Shown: positions 28,894 through 37,598 of the stretch, in pieces | How the letters are laid out: the number at the start of each line of letters is the position of its first letter | How positions within the stretch are numbered: the first letter of the stretch is position 1 | Source: Exophiala sp. HKRS030 | Taxonomy: Eukaryota; Ascomycota; Eurotiomycetes; Chaetothyriales; Herpotrichiellaceae | Length of the DNA stretch: 37,598 nucleotides | Assembly (NCBI GenBank): GCA_023897205.1 | Contig: JAHWDD010000047.1 | Span: forward strand, 2,826-40,423 | Direction of reading: 5' to 3' | Notes under the pieces: model-generated | What the model was told of the DNA's origin: nothing | Seen by the model: the letters and a program-made list of their open reading frames with translations, nothing else | Database searches by the model: none | Program-made: the position numbers and the translations under genes

Positions 28894-30870
28894 GCACGTG
28901 TCGCTGAGGGCGTACCCGAGGTTTGGAAGGGTCTTCGAAGATAACGTTGTCCATACGGAGAACAAGTGGGAAAGTAGTGGGGTACAGAGATTTGTGTCTC
29001 TCGAGGGCCCGAGACCGTGGAGCGCGAAGGAGAGGTGGTCCCGGCAAGGAAATATTGGAAAGATCTCCCTGATATAGGCCGTACGGCCGCTTGACGTTCG
29101 AAGGGGGACAGAGCATGATTGCAAAACTGAGGGGAGGGATTTCAAATCTCACTACGGATCGGAGAAAGAGAGCGGCCCATCCGAACACAAGTGCCAGGAC
29201 CACGTCTTCGCCATTGTGGTCATACACCGCCGGGGTCACCCCTGTTTTGGTCCGGAAACCATCGATCTGCCTCCGTCAGCTTTTCCTAGCAGTGTATTCC
29301 GTACGTCGAAGGGGTTGTCACCCACCCACGACCTGCCAGATGTCTCGAAAGATTTCATCGTGACCACACCGTCACCGAGGTCTCCGCAGACCAATCACGT
29401 ACCGCTGAGGCGATCCACAGAACAGGCAGAAGCCATGGTCAGAAACTGGTAGATTTACTAGATTCGGACGCATTCAGCTGATCATCCTTCTCCTCCACGG
29501 GGCGGTGTCCTCAACATGTCGACTTTCGAACGCATTCAGATGATCCACCTCCACTTCATGGGGCAGTGTCTCACCATCTCGTTTGACAACCATGGCGGAA
29601 GGCTGAGCAGCCCGAGCGCGGTGGCCATCTTCGGATGCTCTAGGGCGGTTGACATGCTCCTGAGACTGGGCCGAGGGCCTTTTCTTCGAATTGACCGCGC
29701 ATCTGCCGGCCATGCGGATGCATTATGGCCAGGATTCTGGTGGCCAGAGATTGTGTACTGAAACTTGGCGAATGAGAAAGTCAAGCAAGGAAGGGTTCTT
29801 TGGCCCTTGTTGGAGCCTGGCTGCCACCAGCCCTTAAAGTTTCGGTCACGCGTCCAATGAACCCCGGTAGTTGTCGTTGTTGGTGCCAGTGTCAATTCAG
29901 TCAGTGAGCCCCATGATGTAACCTCCCCTTCCCACTTATGACCGAAGTCGCTGGAGCCGAGGAGCGTGCTGAAGGTCAGATTGGTCTGAGATGGGTGGGG
30001 GCGGGAGCGCTGCTGGGATGCATGAATGAATGTCAGCTCTCCTGGAGACAGGTCGGTGCTGTGCTTGCTTCTCGGCTGGTTGGATCAGCCCTGCAGTACT
30101 CGCGTATGATGCCACAGACATATGTACCGAGTATGGAATGACGACGGTTCATACCAGCATCATCGACATCACTAGGTCCATAGCCTCAGCAAATCTTCAC
30201 AGAGGGACTCGGGGAGGTCATCTGGCCAGACGTCCAAGTCGCGGGCGGCTGCGGTCATCGGTGTCGCTCGACTGCAGGCTTCGTGCAAGTCGTCCAGGCA
30301 CAGGTACCAAGAAAACCCTGGGCCAGCTGAAAGATGGAGCCCCGTGGAGCGTGGACACCAGGACCGTCGCCATTATCCGTTGAGGAGCGAAGACAAGCGC
30401 CGTGATGGAGCCTCAGAACTCGTTCACGCAGGGGCGCGAGAGAAGGAGAGGCCAATCGAGCGACGGACGGTCCGAATGGGCAGGAACACGCTCCCAAACT
30501 CTGCATTCCTCAGGTCCGAGTCCGGTCTAGTGGGGAGTGTCTCGCGGAACCGCGACGGCGGCGACGGCGACGCGCGATCCTGGCCGTGTCTGGTGACATG
30601 TCCCGTTTGCGGAATGGCGCAAGGTCGTGGTGAGGAGGGTCGACGGTCCAGGAGAGGCGTCGACAAAACGGCGAGGGACGACGGTCTTTTATAGATGGTA
30701 GGTCGAGCGTGGTCGGAGGCAAAGCGGCGGGAGGCCCGAGCGGTCAGCGCTAAACCCGGACGGGCCACGCTTTCCCCGAAGGGGCGCCCGCCAAACCCGA
30801 TCGGGGGTCTCAAAGCGGCACCAAACCGCATGGGCGCCCAAGCGAGCCCTCTGCACCGCGACACAGATTA
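28894..30870. other. GC-rich region with no firm gene; short internal duplication
   Basis: 2 kb. Minus frame 28787-29239 (GEDVVLALVFGWAALFLRSV) and plus frame 29216-29452 look partly coding but show no family. At 29468-29520 and 29531-29581 two diverged copies of CGCATTCAG(C/A)TGATC...GGGGC(G/A)GTGTC...CTC follow each other (about 63-bp offset). From 30400 to 30870 the sequence is GC-rich, and all frames give Arg/Pro/Ser-rich strings. Confidence 0.4.
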
Positions 30871-31644
30871 TTTAGAATCTTTATAGTCATGAAACTCTAT
30901 AGTACTTCATAGTTAATAAGTATAATTAAGTTAAGTAAAACTTTAAGTAAAAAAAGTATGATTAAGCTAAATTGTTACGGGTAGACAAAACAGAGAACAG
31001 ACGACATCTCAAACTCCACGCCAAGCGTACATGCCAAGCACGCAACGCCAAGAGAACTCAGGGGAACCGCACAACTGTCGCAGGCTTCCCGCATAAGGAA
31101 CTTCTCTTCCTTATGCTTTGAGTTCTGTAACTAGAGCACCTAAATAGGAAGACCTATTTTTATTGTGTTATCACTCTGCCTATTCTATAGGTCGTTCCTA
31201 ACATAAATAGTACTATAAGTAAAAAAGTATAATCAGGCTAAATAGTGTTATATATAAATAAAAAAGTATAATTAGGCTAAATAGCGCTAATAGAAAAAGT
31301 ATAATTAGGCTAAATAGTGTTTTATATAAATGAAAAAGTATAATTAGGCTAAACAGCGCTAATAGAAAAAGTATAATTAGGCTAAATAGCGCTAAAAAAT
31401 AATAAAAGGTATAATTAGGCTAAATGGCGCTAGTATTAAAAGTATAATTAGGCTAAATAGCGCTAAAAAAAATTTAGCGCTGTTTAGCTAGACACTGTTT
31501 GGCCTAAAAGTGTGTTATGACCAGAGAAATTCTCGAAATTTACTATGATGATTGGGCTAAAAGTGCTGAAGTATATTGTTAGGGATTAGACTTAGACCAT
31601 ATGAGTTTCTAGACTCCTTTAAAGCGAGCCTAGCTTGCTTAATA
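30871..31644. repeat. AT-rich block with tandem array and terminal hairpin
   Basis: Composition switches abruptly to AT-rich at about 30870. Seven copies of a core like GTATAATTAGGCTAAATAGCGCTAA start at 31227, 31266, 31299, 31338, 31371, 31409 and 31442. Spacings alternate 39, 33, 39, 33, 38, 33, so the true unit is a ~72-bp dimer. Two degenerate copies lie upstream near 30920 and 30957. The last copy folds into a hairpin: 31451-31467 pairs with 31473-31489 (15 of 17 positions). No ORF is supported. This looks like the subterminal repeats of a mobile element, but no transposase is present. Confidence 0.88.
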
Positions 31645-32539
31645 CCGAATCAGGAGATTGATTCACTATACCTATGCCAGGAGGTGTTGACACCGCATGA
31701 TTTGGGCGAGAAGTCATTAGAATTGACATCTGCATCGGAAATAGAGCTGCCTGCTGGCTGGTTTCCAGGACCCAGATAATTGGGCAAAGCCGGCCAACCC
31801 TGTCGAAGCATGCTAATAGGCAAGCTCGGTTGTGATGGACGAGTATCTGTAAGAAGCCCACCTAGATATTGTGTCAAATATAGTGCTTTCATCTCTGGCT
31901 TAGCCAAACTTTGACAAGTTTCGATAAAAGCGCGTGCGATCTCTGTGCGATATCAGGTCTACTGGATGCTGGGAGTCTTTGTAAGGGCTTGGATGACCTT
32001 CAGATCTTTCCCATTGTCTTTGTCATCGCGGCTGATAAGAGTAATGTGCTGCGATACGTTTACATGATGACCTTGAGGGGACGCTGCTAAAGTTGAAGTA
32101 CACTGACATAACGAGCATTCACCATCATCTCCCGCATTCGCGCTTGAGGCAAGAGAAAACCCTAGGGCTGAAAGCGGGGAAAACCTTGCCTGGAGAGGAT
32201 TACCAAAAAGAGATCATATGGACTTTGCAATTCGCCGCGCTTCCTCGAAGCGACGGAGCTTCTCTTTTAAATCAGCTCCCACGTTGGTGGTGCTGTAGTT
32301 TTCGGCAGCAATGGAAGCGAATTCTTCATCAGAGGGCGCGACAAGACGCGCTCCTGCCGAGCAGCAGCTAGATTGCCGGCAAAGTAGTATTCACAGTGTG
32401 CAAAATGACAGTCACAGTCGTCCGTCAGTTCAGCAGGTTTTACTCCATTACTCCGTACTTTACGCGTCGATCCGCAAGCTCGACAGAAACGGCAGTATTC
32501 GCCGAGTCCGCATTGAGATCGGGTCAGTTTTGCATACTG
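31645..32539 (-). pseudogene. Decayed Cys/His-rich protein gene, family unknown
   Basis: Frames without start codons read well on the minus strand. From 32539 (after a CATTAG acceptor-like site): AKLTRSQCGLGEYCRFCRAC, then ELTDDCDCHFAHCEYYFAG. With a frame change near 32365: APSDEEFASIAAENYSTTNV and LKEKLRRFEEARRIAKS. After a break: GECSLCQCTSTLAASPQGHH and HITLISRDDKDNGKDLKVIQ. After a TAG and TGA near 31960: FIETCQSLAKPEMKALYLTQ, YLGGLLTDTRPSQPSLPI and SMLRQGWPALPNYLG, closing at about 31650. The clustered Cys and His residues suggest zinc binding. At least one frame change and two stops make it a relic. I do not recognise the family. Confidence 0.5.
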
Positions 32540-32705
32540 CTAATGCCAAGCCCATGAGATCTGTTTAAATACGTAGGATTTGAAGAATAGCCCGAGACTT
32601 GTCAATATAAGCCTAGAAGTCCCGCCTTGCCTTCTAAAAAACGCGAATTTGGCCAACGCAGACCAGATTTCGATTCGGAGATAATAAAAATGGGCGATAA
32701 CACCG

Positions 32706-33662
32706 CCTCCAACGGTCGCCCAGGTACATTGTTCAAACGCTGTCCTTGAAGTGACTTCACGCAACTCGCTCACCACAGGCCACATGTTTTTGGTCGATCA
32801 TGAATCGGATACGGTCCCGGAGGGTTGCCGAAGCTGGCGCGATCTGCTTCAGTGCGGCGAACACGATTGGGAGCGCCCAGTACCAAGTCAAATTGCCGTC
32901 TATGCAATGACAAGCGGCACCACTGGTCTTCCAAAAGCCGCCATGCTCTCTCATCGATCGATACTTGCCCAGACTGCGACTCTGGAAAGCGAATTTCGTG
33001 CCAAGACTTACCTGGTCAGTATCATGATTTCTGCATGATTTCTCTTCTCCCATCCTCCATCGCAAAGATAAGAGGATCTTTCTGACGCGTCATACAGCCA
33101 AGACAATTGATTTTCTTGCCGATCTTTCATGCCTTTGCCATGCCTCTGGCAATGCTTCTTCCGTTACGGTTGGGAATTCCGACCTACTTCCTTCCACGGT
33201 TCCATCTGGCAGATTTCACGAAAGCCGCCAACCGCTTTGCCATCACAGACGTGGCAATAGTACCTTCAATAGCGTCCAGCATAGCCTTGATTCCACCGTC
33301 TGAACGTCGTCACCTGCGTTCATTACGGCATCTCATTTCCGCCGCCGCCCCAATGTCTGCGAGGGTCCAAAATCAGCTGTACGACGTCTTGAGCCCGAAT
33401 GCGGTTGTTTCGCAATGTTGGGGCACCACCGAAGCCGGCTGGATCACGCTCTTTAGCTGGCGCGAGAAGGACGATTCAAGGAGCGTCGGGCGCCTATTAC
33501 CAAATGTCCGGATGAAGGTCAATCGTTCTCCAGTGTCTCCCCTCTGCTCGACCGAAGGCAGCCCTGGAGAAGGGCTGATCCACAGCCCCAGCATGTTCTC
33601 CGGCTACCTCAATAACGTCGATGCGAGTAAGGCGGCCTTTGACTCGGACGGGTTCTTTCGAA
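32706..33662 (+). pseudogene. Adenylate-forming (AMP-binding) enzyme, middle part, inverted
   Basis: 4-coumarate-CoA-ligase-like adenylation domain. It reads NAVLEVTSRNSLTTGHMFLV, then SWRDLLQCGEHDWERPVPS and YAMTSGTTGLPKAAMLSHRS (A3 P-loop). An intron (33015-33097) leads into LIFLPIFHAFAMPLAMLLPL. Then come LRHLISAAAPMSARVQNQLY, VSQCWGTTEAGWITLFSW (A5), VGRLLPNVRMKV and FDSDGFFRT. At about 33662 the frame leaves the family sequence, where GDIGYV (A7/A8) is expected. The N-terminal third is missing here but lies just to the right on the opposite strand. The C-terminal subdomain was not found. The split is explained by an inversion. Confidence 0.85.
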
Positions 33663-34206
33663 CAATGAACTTTGGCTTCGTCAACTGAAACATGCGGGAC
33701 ACCTCTGAAGGCGTATAGCCTGGGTTGGTCCCCATGACGCAGCCCCCTGCGCCAATAACTCCGAGCCAGATCAGCGGATACCAGATCTATTGATGTACTT
33801 GTTAGTTATTTGATGCAGTATTGTGTTCGTCAATGGGAGGACAACAGCCCTGTTTCGCGGGAAGGGGAACATTGCTGTGATGATCTGGCTTACATTGTTG
33901 TACATATGACAGCAGACCACATCACCTTCCTGCAGCCCATGTTCTTTGAAACCCTTGACAAGTCGACGGACAATGTAATATGCTTGGTACCAGGATACCA
34001 TCTTTGAAGGAATTTTTGCATCCACAAATATCTAGACGTGTTAAGCCCTATCGAAACTTCACAAATCCATCGCAAGGAATATGGCGACAACTCACCGGTT
34101 GATCATTCTTCAACAGGTTGAGATGATCGAATACGAAAGTCAAAATGTCCGTGGCTGGAACATTGACCTCTTGGGGTCTGCCAGCCGTGGGTACGAATGT
34201 CGACAT
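33663..34206 (-). pseudogene. Adenylate-forming enzyme, N-terminal part
   Basis: The ATG at 34206 starts MSTFVPTAGRPQEVNVPATD, followed by LTFVFDHLNLLKNDQP. Introns 34032-34095 and 33787-33893 (GTAAGC...CTAAC...AATAG) join this to IFVDAKIPSKMVSWYQAYYI, VRRLVKGFKEHGLQEGDVVC and CHMYNN, then WYPLIWLGVIGAGGCVMG and TNPGYTPSEVSRMFQLTKPK, ending FIV at about 33663. This is the exact N-terminal portion absent from the plus-strand segment, and the two meet head to head at 33662/33663. The gene originally ran leftward, divergent from the TmpA-like gene, and its centre has been flipped. Confidence 0.85.
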
Positions 34207-34746
34207 GATACTACCATTCTGGTTAGCAGTGGCTCTCGATGGGATAACACAAGTGGGATCAGCTTTCCTCACTGAATCAGGTTCGACCGGGAGGTCACGT
34301 ACTGCCACAGTTGAATCTGCCACGCAGGTCAGATTCCGCCTTCCACAGGATCCAAAGCCAAGATCAGACACGTTTGAGCAGGGTCAACTTGAGCAGGGGT
34401 GGGCATCAGTTTATATCACCAGTGGTGATTTCTCGCCTCATACAGGTGGAGCTTGGACGGGGTCAAGAGATTGTTTCCACGAACTAGTGCTCAGCCTTCT
34501 GGAGCAGTAAGCATCCAAAAGTTTTTCCTCTGGAAGACTAGTATTTCAGTATGGGGGTCAGTACTAGGGTATGCTACTGTACTGGAGGTGCAATGTTACT
34601 TCGCAGTGCTTTAACATACAGTAAGTCCTTCCTTTCTGGGAGAAACTTATAATCCTGTTGCAAGCTTTTGTCAACGACATTTACATCAACCAAGTCGTAT
34701 ACCCAAAGATATCCCACTGACGGGAGGCCATAAGGGAACCGAGATC
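34207..34746. promoter_or_regulatory. Divergent promoter region, adenylating enzyme / TmpA-like gene
   Basis: 540 bp lie between two start codons on opposite strands. A TATA-like CTTATAATCC lies near 34647, about 95 bp before the TmpA-like ATG. The frame at 34145-34510 is not supported by any family. Confidence 0.5.
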
Positions 34747-36156
34747 ATGGTTACGATTTCTTCACCTCTGAGCATGCCCCGGCCAGCTTTAGCCATCACC
34801 AACGAGCCAAGTTGCTCGGCGGGTCAAACCACACCACCTCTCCCCAGCCAGAAATACCACACTGTCATACGCAGTCTACGTTGGTCGATTCTTTCCGTAT
34901 ACCGCCGGCTTTGTTTGTCGATCATCATGATCAACATCCTAATAATGGTCGCCCTTGTCACCAAACATCAACTTTCCTCATGGGAACCAGACGCCACAAC
35001 TGCGGCCGTATCGATCAACCTCATGATCGCTGTCCTGGTACGTCAGGAACTGATCATAAACTCACTTTTTTGGTTACTAGGTCGATGTCCAACCTCGACC
35101 CCTCTTCGCCTTCGACGCTTGGCGGCCAAGGTGTATCATCTTGGTGGTGTTCATAGCGGCACCGCCATTGCGGCCACCATCTGGTTTGGTATCTCCAATG
35201 TGACCCTGTTCAAATCCTTGAGCTCGATCTCATTTAAGGATAATGATATCGCCATCCGGACCATCATTATTCTCCTCGACACCCTGTTGGTCATCACGAT
35301 CGTGACCTCCCATCCAGCCTTCCGCACGTGGGCTCACGATCTATTTGAGATCGTTCACCGTTTTTTGGGTTGGATGGCTTTGATCATGTTCTGGACCTTG
35401 TTCGGGTTGCTATCTCACGCCAAGCTCGCGGATTCGGGTTTCGAACTCACCATCATGGAAGTGGTTGGCGCGAGCCCTCTCTTCTGGTGCCTCCTCATTG
35501 CGACCTTTTCCATAGTTCTGCCCTGGCTTCGCCTTCGCAAAGTGCCCGTGCGCTCGGAGCCACTTTCCAATCATGCCGTCCAGCTTCATTTCACCGGAGA
35601 AGGCCTGCCGCTGTGCGCGGCGGTTCGACTTTCAACCCGTCCTTTGCTCGAATGGCACGCCTTTGCTACAATTCCGTTCGACGACGGTGGAGGGTATTCT
35701 GTCATTGTGTCCAACGCTGGAGATTGGACGGCTCAACTGCTCAAGTCGCTACCGATACAAATATGGGTTCGAGGCATCCCGACCATTGGAGTGCTTCATA
35801 TGGCCTCGATATTCAATAAGGTGGTTCTGGTTGCTACCGGGTCTGGGATCGGCCCCCTGTTATCGCTGACAAACCATCGGCACCATGCTTGTCGAATTAT
35901 ATGGTCAACACCAGATCCCATTGCTACCTATTCCACGTTTGTTGTGACCAAAGTTCGAGAAGCCGATCCGGATGCGATGATCATCAACACAACGGAGTAT
36001 GGCCGCCCTGACCTTGTCAGACACATTCGTCGTCTCTATTCCACGTCAGGTTCAGAAGCCATCTTTCTCGTCTCCAACCCACATACGACGAGAAAGGTAG
36101 TGTATGAGTTGGAATCACGGGGTTTGCCCATTTTCGCTCCGATTTTCGACTCGTAA
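34747..36156 (+). CDS. TmpA-like integral membrane flavoprotein oxidoreductase
   Basis: Intact 469-residue single-exon gene, ATG 34747 to TAA 36156. About six membrane segments: SIIMINILIMVALV (~62-75), SINLMIAVLV and ELIINSLFWLLG (~90-115), a helix after YHLGGVHSGTAIAA (~135-155), TIIILLDTLLVITIV, FLGWMALIMFWTLFGLL and LFWCLLIATFSIVLPWL. The soluble C-terminal half carries the nucleotide-binding VVLVATGSGIGPLLSL and ends with FLVSNPHTTRKVVYELESRG and PIFAPIFDS. This architecture resembles Aspergillus TmpA, a membrane flavoprotein involved in conidiation signalling, and ferric-reductase-fold proteins. His residues in the second and fourth helices (YHLGGVH, FEIVHRF) might hold heme. In fungi such genes can sit next to adenylate-forming enzymes, as here. 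Its partner is broken, so any shared pathway is probably lost. Confidence 0.85.
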   Translation: MVTISSPLSMPRPALAITNEPSCSAGQTTPPLPSQKYHTVIRSLRWSILSVYRRLCLSIIMINILIMVALVTKHQLSSWEPDATTAAVSINLMIAVLVRQELIINSLFWLLGRCPTSTPLRLRRLAAKVYHLGGVHSGTAIAATIWFGISNVTLFKSLSSISFKDNDIAIRTIIILLDTLLVITIVTSHPAFRTWAHDLFEIVHRFLGWMALIMFWTLFGLLSHAKLADSGFELTIMEVVGASPLFWCLLIATFSIVLPWLRLRKVPVRSEPLSNHAVQLHFTGEGLPLCAAVRLSTRPLLEWHAFATIPFDDGGGYSVIVSNAGDWTAQLLKSLPIQIWVRGIPTIGVLHMASIFNKVVLVATGSGIGPLLSLTNHRHHACRIIWSTPDPIATYSTFVVTKVREADPDAMIINTTEYGRPDLVRHIRRLYSTSGSEAIFLVSNPHTTRKVVYELESRGLPIFAPIFDS

Positions 36157-36519
36157 CCTTCTCAACGATTCGGAAGAATATCAATTTGCCAGGGAAGGTG
36201 TCGAAGGCCTGGGGTCGAGCTGCTTCAATAATCTTTCCGTACAAGAGGAATAAATCCCTCCCGGGGACATCGTTGTGGAGGATCTGGTGGTGAATGACTC
36301 GATCTGAGACGACTAAACTAGGTGTCGCCACATGGCGAATCTATCAAATATTAGGCAATGGTGGACACAATTTAGCAGCCGATAAAGACATACTTGGTCA
36401 AGTGTATAGAGTCTGGTGACAGTCAATCTACAACCCGAAGCTGAACTTGTACTGTAGATTCGAGCTCTTATGATTGTAGTGCTTGTATATGTCCACACGC
36501 CGTACTCCACTGCAGTGTA
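36157..36519. other. Convergent intergenic region, no gene seen
   Basis: 363 bp between the 3' ends of the TmpA-like gene (plus) and the right-edge gene (minus). Short frames only. Both 3' UTRs and terminators should lie here. Confidence 0.6.
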
Positions 36520-37598
36520 TCATGCTTCAAACCCACCGATCGAACATTTCTTCTTTGCAGTACGCACATCATCATCAGCGATCCTCTTTCGTTTTCGATG
36601 TTCAGAGGTCCCAAAATACGCGTTCAACCCTTGTGCCTTCGCAAGATGAACAATGGCAGACGGTAGGCCACTGATATGAGACCCTGGAGCAGATGAGCCG
36701 CTCATGCACATGGTTATGCTGATTTGTTCTCCAGTTTCATACTGAATACGCCTGCAGAAATTGCCATTCTCATCACGGTGCCTGCCATCATCCCACGTGC
36801 AAGAGATAGGTTGTCCGTTGACGTACAGTTGAGCGCGTTCAGATTCAAGCCGAGTGAATAATGACTTGAAAGCCGGGTCGACCCCTGGTATCGAACACAA
36901 AATGAACCCGACTCCAATGTATTTCCCATTTCGACGGGAAGGCATCCCGCTCAGCTCGAAGTGAAAGAGGGAGGCGAAGGCACAGCGAGCCACGTGATCG
37001 ATCGGCTCTGTCAGCGAATCATCGGCTTCGACTCTATCCAGAAGCTTTGGCATCTGAGTCACGTCGTCAAGTGGATAGTCACGATCCATTTCGTGGTCCA
37101 GGCGGTGGTATCTCGGATGATGGGCGAACGCTTGGCGAACCTGCCTGTCTCTCGATTTTTCCCAGATCAAATCCTGGATGCGAAAAGGAGCCTTCCGGGG
37201 CTTGGCGGTATGAGCACCTTTCGCGACATCGGCATCGGCGATTGTTCCAGTGCCTGAAGATACGATTAAATCTGTCCGCGACGCCGGATAGAGCATCTTC
37301 GCCTCCGACACTACAGTGCTGGCCGGATCGTTCTCCAAAAGGCCCGCGTCTTGAAACGTACCCAATTGAGGAACCTGTTTGGTCGGAAAGAATCTATGAG
37401 GAAGAGTCAGTCTGATCCCGACGTTGAAATATGGATTATCACTCACGTTGGGGCGGCAGACGCAGCCCGGCCGCTGATCAGAGGTCGTCAATATCGAAGC
37501 AGACTACAGTATGTATGGGGATGGAATCTTACATTTCCCAAAGACAAGCTTTCCGGGCTCCTGTCCAATCTCCTCAGCCACACCTCATTCGTCAACTT
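36520..37598 (-). CDS. Hypothetical multi-exon protein (5' end uncertain, near right edge)
   Basis: Family not recognised. The main exon is 37393-36520, ending at a stop at 36520. A 53-bp intron (37394-37446, GTGAGT...CTGAC...CATAG) joins it to a 27-bp exon (37447-37473). A second intron (37474-37532, GTAAGA...GATCAG) leads to an exon running towards the edge. The join gives AASAAPTFFPTKQVPQLG. The body holds DLIWEKSRDRQVRQAFAHHP, then a beta-rich block ARCAFASLFHFELSGMPSRR, YIGVGFILCSIPGVDPAFKS, RLESERAQLYVNGQPISCTW and RIQYETGEQISITM. It ends with SGLPSAIVHLAKAQGLNAYF and a basic nuclear-signal-like tail (HRKRKRIADDD, TAKKKC). No stops break the exons. No start ATG is visible within the window in this model, so the gene probably begins outside or has another 5' exon. 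Confidence 0.55.

Noticed and set aside
30424..30864. 146-aa minus-strand Arg/Pro-rich ORF
   Set aside because: High GC keeps all frames open here. There is no domain, and overlapping frames are equally long.
31227..31489. CRISPR-like array
   Set aside because: Spacers are themselves repeated (two alternating types), AT-rich and nearly identical, and the host is a fungus.

Overview
This window looks like an accessory, gene-poor stretch of a filamentous ascomycete genome, probably Eurotiomycetes (Aspergillus/Penicillium-like). The evidence is short 45-110 bp spliceosomal introns (GTRAGY...CTRAC...YAG), fungus-specific families (FunK1 kinase, HET domain, fungal Zn2Cys6-factor middle region, TmpA-like flavoprotein), and no bacterial-style operons. 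No rRNA, tRNA, CRISPR or recognisable transposase/reverse transcriptase was seen. A 100-N scaffold gap lies at 26805-26904.

Layout. (1) 1-3.5 kb: a divergent pair of apparently intact genes, a GH3 beta-glucosidase without signal peptide and a lactose-permease-like MFS sugar transporter. Together they look like an import-then-hydrolyse beta-glucoside module; their shared promoter holds a ~180-bp tandem duplication. (2) 3.5-8.2 kb: mostly non-coding, with a decayed WD40 gene and copy 1 of a 127-bp exact repeat. (3) 8.2-22.6 kb: a graveyard of broken genes, namely an unknown 431-aa protein, a FunK1 kinase with three frameshifts and a changed catalytic-loop Asp, a transcription-factor fragment, a BAH-like protein with an 18-bp coding repeat, an 8-bp minisatellite, a JmjC-like remnant, SDR and ACS-type MFS remnants, an intact alpha/beta-hydrolase-fold protein that seems to lack its Ser nucleophile, and a HET-domain stub. 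(4) 22.8-26.8 kb: an enzyme group resembling a small secondary-metabolism cluster, with RidA, an NmrA/isoflavone-reductase-like enzyme (one nonsense codon and one frameshift) and two divergent PhyH-type Fe(II)/2-oxoglutarate dioxygenases. One of these is frameshifted; the other runs into the gap. (5) 26.9-32.5 kb: copy 2 of the 127-bp repeat ending in a palindrome, a two-exon unknown gene, a sharp GC-rich to AT-rich switch, a tandem array with 72-bp higher-order periodicity ending in a hairpin, and a decayed Cys/His-rich gene. (6) 32.7-36.2 kb: an adenylate-forming enzyme cut by an inversion (N-terminal part on -, middle part on +), divergent from an intact TmpA-like six-TM flavoprotein. (7) 36.5 kb to the right edge: an unidentified multi-exon gene.

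The strongest message is contrast. The sugar module, hydrolase-fold protein, RidA and TmpA-like genes are clean, while most neighbours carry stops, frameshifts, truncations or an inversion. This fits a subtelomeric or otherwise rapidly rearranging region. Intron boundaries and frames were worked out by eye. The frameshifts could be real or, at homopolymers, sequencing errors.
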